Source: Taibaiella chishuiensis (GTDB lineage Bacteria > Bacteroidota > Bacteroidia > Chitinophagales > Chitinophagaceae). From it: 64,000 bases of DNA. The position numbers and the translations under genes were made by a program. The notes beneath the pieces were generated by a model that did no database searches, was not told where the DNA came from, and saw nothing but the letters and a program-made list of their open reading frames with translations. The stretch spans positions 930,001 to 994,000 of the forward strand of contig NZ_PYGD01000001.1 in assembly GCF_003014535.1 (NCBI RefSeq), given 5' to 3'. Of this stretch, positions 9,341 through 18,281 are shown one piece after another (position 1 is the stretch's first letter; each line of letters starts with the position of its first letter).

Positions 9341-9389
9341 TAAAACAGGCGATGGTAAAAAGAGATCACCTGTAATAAAAAGAGAAAAG

Positions 9390-10829
9390 ATGAAACGAAC
9401 GATTATATTGATGATGTTAAGTACGCTGCTGGTCTTTACCGGTTGCCGTAAATTTGACGAACTAAATACCGACCCGGCGAAACCCGGGGAAACACGTCCT
9501 GAGTTTTTGCTGGCTAACGCAGAGAAGCGGGCGTCCGACCTGATGTATGACGGGTATTACAACGGCCGTATAGGTATGCACTATGCCCAATACTGGACCG
9601 GCACCGACAAAACGGACGAGAGCCGCAACCTCATTACCAACGATGCCCTGTGGACCGGTTTGTATGTGGGCCCCCTGGTGGACCTGCAGGAAATCAGCAA
9701 TTATTACCGGCGTAATCCACAGGACGCTAACCCGAATATGGTTGCTGTTGCGGAGATCATGAAAGTATGGATCTTCCATGTGCTTACCGACCTGTATGTG
9801 GATATCCCGTACAGCCAGGCCCTTAAGGTTGACGCTTACCCGCAGCCTGTATTCGACCGGGCACAGGATGTGTACGCTGCTTTGATTACCTCGTTGAAAA
9901 CGCAGATCGCTCAATTGTCCGGTACCGACCCCGGCGTGATCCAGGGCGATATATTGATGGGTGGAAAGAAAGACCTTTGGGTGCGGTTTGCCAACGCGCT
10001 GCGTATGCGTATCGCCTTGCGTATGGCCGATGTTAAACCGGATGAAGCCCGTGCCGAAATAGAAGATGCCGCAAAAAATACACTGCACGAAGGTGAGGAT
10101 ATTTATTTCCCGTATAATACCCAGAGTATTACCAACCGCTTCCCTTATAATGAAGAGGACCGGGCGCTGGTCGAGTTTGCGGTAACCACAACCCTGATCG
10201 ACTATCTTAAAGAAGTGGATGATCCGAGGCTGAAGGTATATGCAAGGCCTTCGGTTAAGGGCAATGTGTTCAGGGGCAAACCTTATGGCCTCGTTACTAA
10301 TACACCGGTACTCGATTCCCTGTCCAAACCGGGTACGAAGGTGTACAGCGGCGCATTTAAAGGATACCTGATTACCTATACCGAGGTTGCCTTTATCAAG
10401 ACGGAAGCGGCCGCGCGCGGTATGAACGTAGGCGGAAGCGCTGCCAGCCTTTACGAAAATGCGATTGCCGCATCGATGAAACAATGGGAGATCAGTGGCA
10501 ACGATACGATAAACAATTATATACGGCGGGTGCCTTATAATGCCGGCAACTGGAAAGATGTGATCGGTACCCAGAAGTGGATCGCCTTATACATGCAGGG
10601 CCTCCAGTCCTGGATGGAGCGCCTGCGCCTCGATTTCAACAGGCCCGATGGCCGGCCCCTGTTCATAGACCCGGTGTCGGGTTCGCTCGATGCCCAGGTG
10701 CCGGGTGTGCCGCAGCGGCTCAATTACCCGAATGCAACCCGCAACAGTAATGCGGCAAATTCGGAGCAGGCTGCAGCCAATATCGGCGGCGATACCAAGG
10801 CAACGCGTAACTGGTGGAATGTGCGGTAA
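9390..10829 (+). CDS. SusD/RagB-like surface lipoprotein
   Basis: 479 residues from the ATG at 9390. The frame is open upstream into susC, but only this start gives a lipoprotein signal (MKRTIILMMLSTLLVFTGC; lipidated Cys19). FDELNTDP after the cysteine and the body with HYAQYWTG and PQPVFDRAQDVY fit the SusD-like-2 type of TPR-based lipoproteins. SusD proteins form a lid over the SusC barrel at the cell surface and capture the ligand. It is co-transcribed with the upstream transporter, and a terminator follows at 10851. The ligand cannot be inferred from the sequence. Confidence 0.93.
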   Translation: MKRTIILMMLSTLLVFTGCRKFDELNTDPAKPGETRPEFLLANAEKRASDLMYDGYYNGRIGMHYAQYWTGTDKTDESRNLITNDALWTGLYVGPLVDLQEISNYYRRNPQDANPNMVAVAEIMKVWIFHVLTDLYVDIPYSQALKVDAYPQPVFDRAQDVYAALITSLKTQIAQLSGTDPGVIQGDILMGGKKDLWVRFANALRMRIALRMADVKPDEARAEIEDAAKNTLHEGEDIYFPYNTQSITNRFPYNEEDRALVEFAVTTTLIDYLKEVDDPRLKVYARPSVKGNVFRGKPYGLVTNTPVLDSLSKPGTKVYSGAFKGYLITYTEVAFIKTEAAARGMNVGGSAASLYENAIAASMKQWEISGNDTINNYIRRVPYNAGNWKDVIGTQKWIALYMQGLQSWMERLRLDFNRPDGRPLFIDPVSGSLDAQVPGVPQRLNYPNATRNSNAANSEQAAANIGGDTKATRNWWNVR

Positions 10830-10850
10830 ATAAAACAAGTATACCTGATA

Positions 10851-10888
10851 AAAAGCGGAATGCCTCTGGTGTTCCGCTTTTATATTTT
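10851..10888 (+). terminator. Terminator of the susCD operon
   Basis: A 10-bp stem (10851-10860 with 10872-10881) with an 11-base loop, followed by TATATTTTAT. Confidence 0.75.
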
Positions 10889-10984
10889 ATATGATCTATA
10901 TGGATATGAAAAAAATGAGCCGGTATATCCCGGTATAACGGGTTTCCTTTGGCGCCGGCCGGCCCCTGTTCCATTTATCTTCCG

Positions 10985-10992
10985 TATTTTTG
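10985..10992 (+). promoter_or_regulatory. -7 element upstream of lpxH
   Basis: TATTTTTG fits TAnnTTTG. It overlaps the first possible in-frame start (10990), so the ATG at 11023 is the better start for lpxH. Confidence 0.6.
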
Positions 10993-11022
10993 CGACTGAC
11001 CATTGTGGGCTATACTATTCAA

Positions 11023-11796
11023 ATGCAATTACCGCCGGGTAAAAAAATATACTTTGCTTCCGATTTTCACCTGGGCATTCCCGACCAGCTGACCAGCAGA
11101 AAGCGGGAAATACTGCTCTGCAAATGGCTCGACGAAATCCGCGCTGATGCCGCCTGTATCTTCCTGGTCGGCGATATTTTCGATGTATGGTTCGAATATA
11201 AAAACGTTGTACCCAAAGGCTTTACCCGTTTCCTGGGTAAGCTGGCCGAACTCAGCGATGCCGGTATCCGTATCGAGGCCTTTACGGGCAACCATGACCT
11301 CTGGATGCGCGACTATTTCGAAAAAGAACTGGATATACCGGTGCATCACAACCCGCTCGAAACCGAAGTGAACGGCAGGCGTTTTTTTATAGCGCATGGC
11401 GATGGCCTTGGTCCCGGCGATCATGGCTATAAGCTGTTGAAAAAGGTATTGCGCAACCCGCTTGCCCAGTGGCTGTACCGGCGGCTGCATCCCGATACCG
11501 GTGTGGGCGTGGCCAATTACTTCAGCCGTAAAGGTCCCAAACACGTTAACGGGGAAAAGCAGTTCCTGGGCGAAGAGAAGGAGTGGCTGATCGTGTTCAG
11601 CAAGGAAATGCTCCGGCAAAAACATTACGACTATTTCATTTTTGGTCACAGGCACCTTGCCGTACAACGCGAAATTGCCCCCGGCAGCGTTTATATTAAC
11701 CTTGGAGACTGGATCAGTTTCAACAGTTATGCCGTATTCGACGGCGTTAAGCTGGAGCTGAAATATTACCAGGATCCGCAAAACAACAAGCAGTAA
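11023..11796 (+). CDS. lpxH: UDP-2,3-diacylglucosamine diphosphatase
   Basis: 257 residues from the ATG at 11023. It is a calcineurin-like metallophosphoesterase with all metal motifs: SDFHLG (Asp14, His16), VGDIFDVW (Asp51), GNHDLW (~89-94), AHGDG (~125-128) and GHRH near the C-terminus. LpxH hydrolyses UDP-2,3-diacyl-glucosamine to lipid X in lipid A synthesis, on the cytoplasmic face of the inner membrane. The length fits the Bacteroidota LpxH type. It is the first gene of a run with the SixA-like phosphatase (1-base gap) and the kinase/RapZ-C fusion. Confidence 0.88.
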   Translation: MQLPPGKKIYFASDFHLGIPDQLTSRKREILLCKWLDEIRADAACIFLVGDIFDVWFEYKNVVPKGFTRFLGKLAELSDAGIRIEAFTGNHDLWMRDYFEKELDIPVHHNPLETEVNGRRFFIAHGDGLGPGDHGYKLLKKVLRNPLAQWLYRRLHPDTGVGVANYFSRKGPKHVNGEKQFLGEEKEWLIVFSKEMLRQKHYDYFIFGHRHLAVQREIAPGSVYINLGDWISFNSYAVFDGVKLELKYYQDPQNNKQ

Positions 11797-11797
11797 G

Positions 11798-12298
11798 ATG
11801 GAACGTACATTGCTATTGGTAAGGCATGCCAAATCAGACTGGAACAACCCGGGCCAACAGGACTATGACCGGCCGCTGAATGCAAGGGGCCAACGCGATG
11901 CACCGGAAATGGGCGCACGCCTGAAGACCATGGGCATTATGCCCGACCTGATTATTGCCAGCACAGCCAACCGCGCCGCAGCTACCGCCCGTCTTATTGC
12001 CGCTGCACTGGGCTACGCCGAAGACCGCATCCGCTGGGAAGATAAGCTGTATCATGCACCTCCTAGCGTATTTGAAGCCGTAATGGCATCGGGTATAGAC
12101 AGCAGTGTAAAAACCCTGATGATGGTAGCCCACAACCCGGGTATTACCGACTTTGCAAACCAGATCACAGAAAAATTTTCGATCGATAACATGCCGACCT
12201 GTAGTATTGTTGCCGTTAAAGCTATAACACCCGATTGGGAAAGCTTTACCAGCGCCGGACCGGGATTGCTGTTTTTCGATTATCCTAAAAATAAATAA
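11798..12298 (+). CDS. SixA-like histidine phosphatase family protein
   Basis: 166 residues, no signal peptide. The histidine-phosphatase RHG-type motif reads LVRHAKSDW at ~7-15, with the nucleophile His10. The second catalytic histidine lies in MVAHNPG near residue 108. LNARG and IIASTANRAAATA complete the fold. SixA acts on phosphohistidine signalling proteins in E. coli; other small members act on small phospho-metabolites, and the target here is unknown. It starts one base after lpxH stops and ends 6 bases before the next gene, so it is almost certainly co-transcribed. Confidence 0.85.
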   Translation: MERTLLLVRHAKSDWNNPGQQDYDRPLNARGQRDAPEMGARLKTMGIMPDLIIASTANRAAATARLIAAALGYAEDRIRWEDKLYHAPPSVFEAVMASGIDSSVKTLMMVAHNPGITDFANQITEKFSIDNMPTCSIVAVKAITPDWESFTSAGPGLLFFDYPKNK

Positions 12299-12304
12299 CC
12301 ATTC

Positions 12305-13768
12305 GTGTCCCAACCAGATTTTACCAAAGCACTCAGCGAATTGTTTGCCGGCCATTTCGGCAGCGAACCCGAACAAATTACTTTATTACCTCAATCCGGA
12401 TCCGACAGGCGTTACCTGCGTATGAGCAATGCGCAACACGCCGTGATCGGCGCTTATAACCCCGATAAAAAAGAAAACAATACCTTTTTCTATTTCTCCC
12501 AGGTATTTGCAAAACACCATATGCCGGTACCGGAGCTTATTGCCAAAAGCAAGGACAAACAGTACTACCTGTTGCAGGACCTGGGCGATACCTCGCTCTT
12601 CAACCTGCTGGAGCAGGAAGGGTATACCGACCGTATTAAAAGCCTGTTCAAAAAAAGTATCGATAACCTGGCCCGTTTTCATTGGGAAGCCGGTAAGGAG
12701 ATCGATTATTCCCTTTGTTTTTCGGCCGAATCGTTCGACCGTAAACAGATCTTATCCGACCTGTTGTATTTTAAATACTACTTTGCCGACCTGCTGAAGA
12801 TCCATTACAACAAACCCGCCTTGCTGGAAGAGCTCGACACCTGGAGCCGCGACCTGGCCTCGGCCCGCCCGCAGGCCTTTATGTACCGCGACTTCCAGAG
12901 CCGCAACGTACAGGTAAAAGACGACGAGGTTTACTTTATCGACTACCAGGGCGGTATGCTCGGATTGCCGCAATACGACCTGGCTTCCCTGCTGTGGCAG
13001 GCCCGGGCGCAGCTGCCTAACGAGTGGAAGACCGAACTGGTCAACTACTACTTTACCGCACTAAAGGCCCTGCCCGAAATACCCAGCTTCAATGAGCTCG
13101 ACTTCCGCAGGATCTACCTCGAATGTGTACTGTTACGTATTATGCAGACCCTGGGCGCCTACGGCTTCCGCGGCCTGCTCGAACGCAAACCGCATTTTAT
13201 CAAGAGTATTAAACCGGCGCTGGCGCAACTCAAGGCCTTCCTGGAAACCTATGGCCATATACCCGCGCATAGCGAGCTGCGGCATGTACTGGAGCAATTG
13301 GTAAAACCCGAGATCACGGCGCAGTTCGATCACGTAGACCGTAAGGCAGCAGAGGATGCTCCGCTGAAAATTAAGGTATACAGCTTTTCCTATAAAAAAG
13401 GTATGCCGGCCGATACCACCAGCCATGGCGGCGGTTTCGTATTCGACTGCAGGGGCATCCTGAACCCGGGGCGCTTCGAGGAGTATAAACAGCTTACCGG
13501 TAAGGATACGCCGGTGATCGATTTCCTGCAGCACAAAACCCATATGCCCGAATTCCTCAACCATATTTTCGATACGGTGGATATAAGCGTAAACGATTAC
13601 CTGGAGCGCGGTTTCGACCACCTTACCATCGCCTTTGGCTGTACCGGGGGGCAACACCGCTCGGTATATGCCGCCGAATCTATGGCAAAGCACCTTAAAG
13701 AAAAATATGGTCTCGAAGTTCCTGTCGTGCATCTCGAGCAGGACAAGCACAGTCTTAAAAGGAGATAA
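12305..13768 (+). CDS. Sugar-kinase-like phosphotransferase fused to RapZ C-terminal domain
   Basis: 487 residues with a GTG start 6 bases after the upstream gene. Residues ~1-330 form an aminoglycoside-phosphotransferase fold closest to amino-sugar kinases of the AmgK type: SGSDRRYLR at ~31-39, the catalytic loop YRDFQSRN at 194-201, and metal-binding DYQGG at 213-217. Residues ~352-478 match the RapZ C-terminal domain, with HGGGFVFDCRG at 374-384 and GCTGGQHRSVY at 445-455. RapZ-C in E. coli senses glucosamine-6-phosphate. The N-terminal P-loop ATPase of RapZ is absent. I infer an amino-sugar kinase with a built-in sugar-phosphate sensor. The usual AmgK partner MurU is not adjacent. Confidence 0.8.
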   Translation: MSQPDFTKALSELFAGHFGSEPEQITLLPQSGSDRRYLRMSNAQHAVIGAYNPDKKENNTFFYFSQVFAKHHMPVPELIAKSKDKQYYLLQDLGDTSLFNLLEQEGYTDRIKSLFKKSIDNLARFHWEAGKEIDYSLCFSAESFDRKQILSDLLYFKYYFADLLKIHYNKPALLEELDTWSRDLASARPQAFMYRDFQSRNVQVKDDEVYFIDYQGGMLGLPQYDLASLLWQARAQLPNEWKTELVNYYFTALKALPEIPSFNELDFRRIYLECVLLRIMQTLGAYGFRGLLERKPHFIKSIKPALAQLKAFLETYGHIPAHSELRHVLEQLVKPEITAQFDHVDRKAAEDAPLKIKVYSFSYKKGMPADTTSHGGGFVFDCRGILNPGRFEEYKQLTGKDTPVIDFLQHKTHMPEFLNHIFDTVDISVNDYLERGFDHLTIAFGCTGGQHRSVYAAESMAKHLKEKYGLEVPVVHLEQDKHSLKRR

Positions 13769-13791
13769 ACAGCCATATAAGGATAACAAAA

Positions 13792-13833
13792 AACGAGGCC
13801 GCCTCAGACTTCTGAGACGGCCTCGTTGTATTT
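13792..13833. terminator. Terminator after the lpxH operon
   Basis: A long stem (13792-13807 with 13812-13827, one C-A mismatch) with a 4-base loop, flanked by an A-run and a T-rich tail. Confidence 0.8.
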
Positions 13834-14399
13834 ATACTCCGTTATAGCTGTGGCCATTCTTTTGCTGGGTCAAGCGGAAAAGTTGGGGGCTCCGGTATAC
13901 TTGCCCTGATTTTTTATTCTTCTTTGTCTTGATACAAAGAAGCAAAAATCAAGACTATAGAAAAAGTGCTAAAAATGCCTTGTACGCCTAAAAGAAATAA
14001 GTCTGGGCAGTAGTAAAAATTGGACGAAGGAATGACGAACGAACTAAAGTACAGGGCCAGGCTTTGGGAACTGTATTTCTTTTTATACGGCGTCCTGCAG
14101 CATTTATTCGCTGTATTTTTATTTTCTTATTGGTGCTCATGAGCGCTACGCGGTTTATTAACGCCCTTTTTCTAAAGGTCGGTATGTTTGGTTGTTTCCT
14201 GGCTTGACGTCCCTGCAATGTATGCAACTGGTATTGAGCAAAGCATGTCTACGCAGTTGGTGGCCAGGTGTTAGGACTAATATGCACCCGTTCGCTGCGT
14301 CGCCGTATCGCTGCGAGAAAAAACTCGTATTCACTGCTGCAAATAGTAGCAGCGGCCAGGCCATGTAAATTTGTAGCGAGACAACACGAATAGCTAAGC
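13834..14399. other. Non-coding stretch with hairpin element
   Basis: About 570 bases without a believable gene. The clearest structure is an imperfect inverted repeat, 13908-13950: CTTCTTTG pairs with CAAAGAAG around a TCTTGATA loop, and the outer arms GATTTTT and AAAAATC extend it. From memory, similar TTGTCTTGATACAAA-type elements are dispersed in Bacteroidota genomes, but copy number cannot be tested here. The reverse-strand frames at 13988-14227 and 14158-14400 are basic and low-quality, and look like repeat sequence rather than genes. Confidence 0.5.
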
Positions 14400-14712
14400 A
14401 AATAAATAGGGGTCTGGTAAAATGATGATTCGTTTTAAGAACAAGGCTTTTATCCCCCAGAAATTCTGCTTGATCCTCTTTTTTAAAATCTGTCTGTGTT
14501 TTATGGGGCAGAAAATAGCTGTTGCGATTTTTATCCATATCATAAGGGATGGCAGATTTAATGAGCGTATTCAAATCGTTGGTTATCCAGTCGGGCGAAC
14601 CTTTAAGCTCCGCACCATTGGTCCACACCCTGCTTACTTTACCTGCTCCATTTCCGCTTTCTGCCGAAATGCCGGCATATTCCATTGGCTTTCGTTGGAC
14701 GGCGTTTGATTA
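14400..14712 (-). pseudogene. Possible gene remnant, two frames
   Basis: On the minus strand one frame from ~14717 reads LFNQTPSNESQWNMPAFRQ and stops near 14630. The adjacent frame then continues with SPDWITNDLNTLIKSAIPYD and related sequence to ~14400. Both segments have protein-like composition, but neither has a credible start and length, suggesting a frameshifted or truncated fragment. The family is not recognised. It lies between a hairpin element and an AT-richer secreted-protein gene. Confidence 0.3.
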
Positions 14713-14796
14713 AAGAGATAAGTGTGTTTTTTTTATATTTAATTTAATTTGTCTAAATTAAATAATGTAATTTACGGTTGTATTAATGCAATTTCT

Positions 14797-16620
14797 ATGA
14801 AGCAGTTCCATCTATTACTTTTAATTTCTTTGTGCTGTGTTGGGTTAAGAACATTTGCAAATACGCTTTATGTATCCCCGACAAGCACCTTTACATTACC
14901 CTCGCAAGCCGTAAGTGCGGCTGCAAATGGAGATACGATTCGCATAGCGGATGGCCTCTACCTGGAAAACGGCGATATGCTAATCAATAAATCGCTCGTG
15001 CTTATAAGAGACAATCCTTCCGGCAGTGTCATCATCGATGCGGTAAACAGACCTGTTTCTACGCAGTTAAAAAACATTATCCGGGTATGGAATGCAAGTA
15101 ATGTGTTGATAGATGGTTTGACATTGCAAAATTGTATAGGGTATGGCGCACGTGCGATTCGTGTGCATGGCAGTGGCAATAATATTATGATTCGCAACTG
15201 TACCATTCGCAATATTGGCTGGATAAGCAACAACCTGGCCATTCTGCCCAGTGGTACCGATGCTGCAAATGCCGTGCTTGTTGATGGGGATGAGCTACAG
15301 CCATTAATCAATGTCTCTTTTTTGACCAACAGCATATCAAACTGTGCTACAGGTGTCGGTGAGGCCTTAACCTATGCAGGTTACGTGCGCAACAGCATAA
15401 TTGAGGGTAATACCATTGACTCAATCAGCAATATAGGCATTGATCTGGCAGGTAATTACTGGTACCTCAACCCACTCGACTCCGCTTTGACGCAGGCCAG
15501 GGACATTACGGTACGGAGAAACAGGATTTCCCGGTGTATGTCCGGAAGAGCAATAAGTGCAGGTATCTACCTGGATGGAAGTGTTAACTGTATCGTTGAA
15601 CAGAATGAAATCCTGGAATGTGGCGTTGGTATTGCGCTTGGAGCAGAAGAGCGCTCCCTGACAGGCACCTTGCCTGTCGGTGGCCATACAGTCCGTAATA
15701 ACAAAGTTCACCACAATGTATCATCAGGGCTTGTCATTGGTGGTGTGAAGGCAGACAGGCGTGTGCGTAATGTGACCATAAGTAATAACAGCTTTTTTCA
15801 CAACAGGACAGGCGCGCGAATAAATGGTATTGACAGCATCATTACCCTTGACGGGGCCGGACGTTATGAGGTGGCTTATTTTGGAAATATCTATGGCGGT
15901 GAGATCAGCCTCGCCCATACCGATACCGTTCTCTTTCAAAATAACCTGGTCTATCCACGTAATGAGAGGAAGCACATCGTAGTTGCACCAGGTGTAGCCA
16001 TTGCCGGGTTTAATTCGGATTACAATCAGTACTTCCGGGATGATCTGAACTTTGGAATGGTTATTACCTCAAGCACTGTCCCTCCTACGTTTCTAAACGG
16101 GACTAATTACAGTGCAGGATTTACAGGTACGACCCTGCAACAATACCAATCCTCTACGAACCTTGATATGCATTCCCATTTTGGTGATCCCAAGCTAACA
16201 GACACAGCATTGCATAACTATATGCCGTTATCGGGCTCGCCCATGATTGATACCGGTAATCCGGTATACGACCCGGTTCTTAGTGGTACGACAGATTATT
16301 TGGATAGCGCGCGACTGCGTGGTTCACGCATAGACATTGGGGCCTATGAAAGTACCAGCACCTCCACAAACATCATTCCTGGTAATAAAGAACATGCCTT
16401 TGTCCTTTTGTTCCCCAATCCCACGACCGGTAAAGTGTATTTTGAAATGAGTGAACCAGTGGACGAAGTCGTCGTGAGCAATATGCTTGGGCAATCAATG
16501 ATGGCAAACAATACAACTCCTGAAAGTGTGGATCTGAGCAATCTTCCGGCCGGTCTCTATATTTTGAGCCTGCGAAGCAAGAGTGGAAAGACAGGAAACG
16601 CAAAGATCAGGAAGGAATAA
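14797..16620 (+). CDS. Secreted parallel beta-helix protein with T9SS sorting domain
   Basis: 607 residues from the ATG at 14797. This start gives a signal peptide, MKQFHLLLLISLCCVGLRTFA; the upstream in-frame start at 14749 would bury it. LYVSPTSTF..PSQAVSAAANGDTIRIADGLYLE opens a right-handed beta-helix domain (~25-480) with repeated NNIMIRNCTIRNI-type coils. Residues ~535-607 form a T9SS C-terminal domain: LLFPNPTTGKVYF, VVVSNMLGQ, LSNLPAGLYILSL. The protein is probably a surface or secreted carbohydrate-active or adhesive protein; no catalytic residues can be named. Codon use looks more AT-rich than in its neighbours and it follows a decayed region, which hints at separate acquisition. 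Confidence 0.85.
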   Translation: MKQFHLLLLISLCCVGLRTFANTLYVSPTSTFTLPSQAVSAAANGDTIRIADGLYLENGDMLINKSLVLIRDNPSGSVIIDAVNRPVSTQLKNIIRVWNASNVLIDGLTLQNCIGYGARAIRVHGSGNNIMIRNCTIRNIGWISNNLAILPSGTDAANAVLVDGDELQPLINVSFLTNSISNCATGVGEALTYAGYVRNSIIEGNTIDSISNIGIDLAGNYWYLNPLDSALTQARDITVRRNRISRCMSGRAISAGIYLDGSVNCIVEQNEILECGVGIALGAEERSLTGTLPVGGHTVRNNKVHHNVSSGLVIGGVKADRRVRNVTISNNSFFHNRTGARINGIDSIITLDGAGRYEVAYFGNIYGGEISLAHTDTVLFQNNLVYPRNERKHIVVAPGVAIAGFNSDYNQYFRDDLNFGMVITSSTVPPTFLNGTNYSAGFTGTTLQQYQSSTNLDMHSHFGDPKLTDTALHNYMPLSGSPMIDTGNPVYDPVLSGTTDYLDSARLRGSRIDIGAYESTSTSTNIIPGNKEHAFVLLFPNPTTGKVYFEMSEPVDEVVVSNMLGQSMMANNTTPESVDLSNLPAGLYILSLRSKSGKTGNAKIRKE

Positions 16621-16712
16621 AGGTTTACTGTAAAAAACAGCAGCAGGAAAAGTACGGCCACAAGCGGAGTATATCTTTCCTATAACGCTACATAACATGA
16701 TGACTAGTCCTA

Positions 16713-16746
16713 AAAAAAGCAGCGATCGAAAGATCGCTGCTTTTTT
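16713..16746. terminator. Bidirectional terminator
   Basis: A 15-bp stem (16713-16727 with 16732-16746) closes a GAAA tetraloop, with an A-run on one side and a T-run on the other. It separates two convergent genes. Confidence 0.88.
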
Positions 16747-16764
16747 GTTGGAAGGCTATTGGAC

Positions 16765-18210
16765 TTAGTTGCCCAGGCCGAATATTTTAAAGATAAAGTA
16801 TACGATACAGGCCATTACCGCACTTACAGGGATCGTAATGATCCAGGCCCAGAGCAGGTTGATGGTAACGCCCCAGCGTACGGCCGAAAGCCTTTTGGTA
16901 GCGCCCACACCGATAATGGAACCGGTAATGGTATGCGTGGTACTTACCGGGATCTTCAGCATTTCGGTAATGAAGAGCGTAAGGGCGCCGGCGGTTTCCG
17001 CAGCCACACCTTCAAACGGTGTTACTTTAGTGATACGCGTACCCATGGTCTTGATAATTTTCCAGCCACCGCTCATGGTACCCAGTGCGATTACGGTATA
17101 ACAGGCCAGCGGTACCCACCATTCCATATGTTCGAGGTGGTAGGTATTGGGATCGAAAGCGATGAGGGCGGCCATGATGATACCCATTACTTTCTGCGAG
17201 TCGTTACCGCCATGCCCGATACTGAAGGCAGCGGAGGATACCAGCTGCATGCGTTTGAACCAGCGTTCGGATTGGGCATAGTTGAGGTTGCTGAGGAAGA
17301 GGGTGAAAATGCTCATCACGGTAAGGATAAAGCACATCAGGATCCATTTAAAGTTCTCCCCGAAGAAGATTACGTTGAGGAAGCGGGCTTCGAAGCGGGG
17401 CTGGTACGTGGTATTGATGGTCTTTACCTCGCCTTTGCGCAGCACTTCGAAAGAGATGGCTTCACCTTTATTGTGGTGGTGCAGGATCTCATCTAGCGAA
17501 TCGGGATGGTTTACCGCCACCTGGTCCGCTTTCATAATGATATCGTCCTTGCGCAGCTCCATTTTATAAGCATTGGTATTGCTACCGGCAATGCCTTTTA
17601 CCTTAAGGCCCTGCTCTGTTTTTTCGAGACCTTTGATACCGGCCATGGCTGTAGATTCTGTTTCCAGCATTTTACCGAGGAAGATTACCACACCCAGCAT
17701 TACGGCAAAGGAGATAAGTTTGGGACCAAAGCTTTTGCGGAAAGAGTTGAGGAACCATACGGAAATGATAAAGGCCATAAGCATACCGATAACCGGCGCC
17801 AGTACGATAAAGCAGGCGATGGTAACGATGGTAGGGGTATCGATAGCGCCGAAGCCCGCGTGGGCTATGGCTGCACCGGCAAAACCACCGATCAGGGTAT
17901 GGGATGAGCTGGAAGGAATACCGAACCACCAGGTAATCAGGTTCCAGGTAATGGCAGCCACAAGGCCTGCCAGGATTACCGGGAGGGTAATAAATTCTTT
18001 GCCTACCGTTTTGGCAATGGTATTGGCCACACCATGGTCGGTAAAGATAAAGTAAGCCACAAAGTTGAAGAGGGCAGCCCAGAGTACCGCCTGGAAGGGC
18101 GTAAGTACCTTGGTCGAGACCACGGTGGCAATGGCATTGGCGGCATCATGAAAACCATTGATGTAATCAAATACCAGCGCCAATATAATGATGATAATTA
18201 ATAGCGTCAT
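16765..18210 (-). CDS. PiT-family inorganic phosphate transporter with inserted PDZ-like domain
   Basis: 481 residues from the ATG at 18210 (a TTG 33 bases upstream is less likely). Both PiT signatures are present: GFHDAANAIAT near residue 19 and PVSTTHTITGSIIGVGA near the C-terminus, among ~10 membrane helices. PiT carriers bring in phosphate with H+ or as metal-phosphate through the inner membrane. Residues ~200-270 (17401-17613) between the two halves are not membrane: LRKDDIIMKADQVAV, SLDEIL and ISFEVLRKGEVKTI look like a PDZ domain. The DUF47 partner is encoded 71 bases upstream, and the divergent region contains phased repeats described below. Confidence 0.92.
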   Translation of the reverse strand: MTLLIIIIILALVFDYINGFHDAANAIATVVSTKVLTPFQAVLWAALFNFVAYFIFTDHGVANTIAKTVGKEFITLPVILAGLVAAITWNLITWWFGIPSSSSHTLIGGFAGAAIAHAGFGAIDTPTIVTIACFIVLAPVIGMLMAFIISVWFLNSFRKSFGPKLISFAVMLGVVIFLGKMLETESTAMAGIKGLEKTEQGLKVKGIAGSNTNAYKMELRKDDIIMKADQVAVNHPDSLDEILHHHNKGEAISFEVLRKGEVKTINTTYQPRFEARFLNVIFFGENFKWILMCFILTVMSIFTLFLSNLNYAQSERWFKRMQLVSSAAFSIGHGGNDSQKVMGIIMAALIAFDPNTYHLEHMEWWVPLACYTVIALGTMSGGWKIIKTMGTRITKVTPFEGVAAETAGALTLFITEMLKIPVSTTHTITGSIIGVGATKRLSAVRWGVTINLLWAWIITIPVSAVMACIVYFIFKIFGLGN

Positions 18211-18281
18211 AAAAATTAAGGTGTCAATGTGAAAAACCGGCAAGGCACAGGATACCTTACCTAATTGCTTAACCGGAAATA

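Noticed and set aside
14158-14685. 175-codon minus-strand gene
   Set aside because: Only its first half has protein-like composition, the second half matches repeat-like DNA, and an adjacent frame also looks coding; better explained as a decayed fragment.
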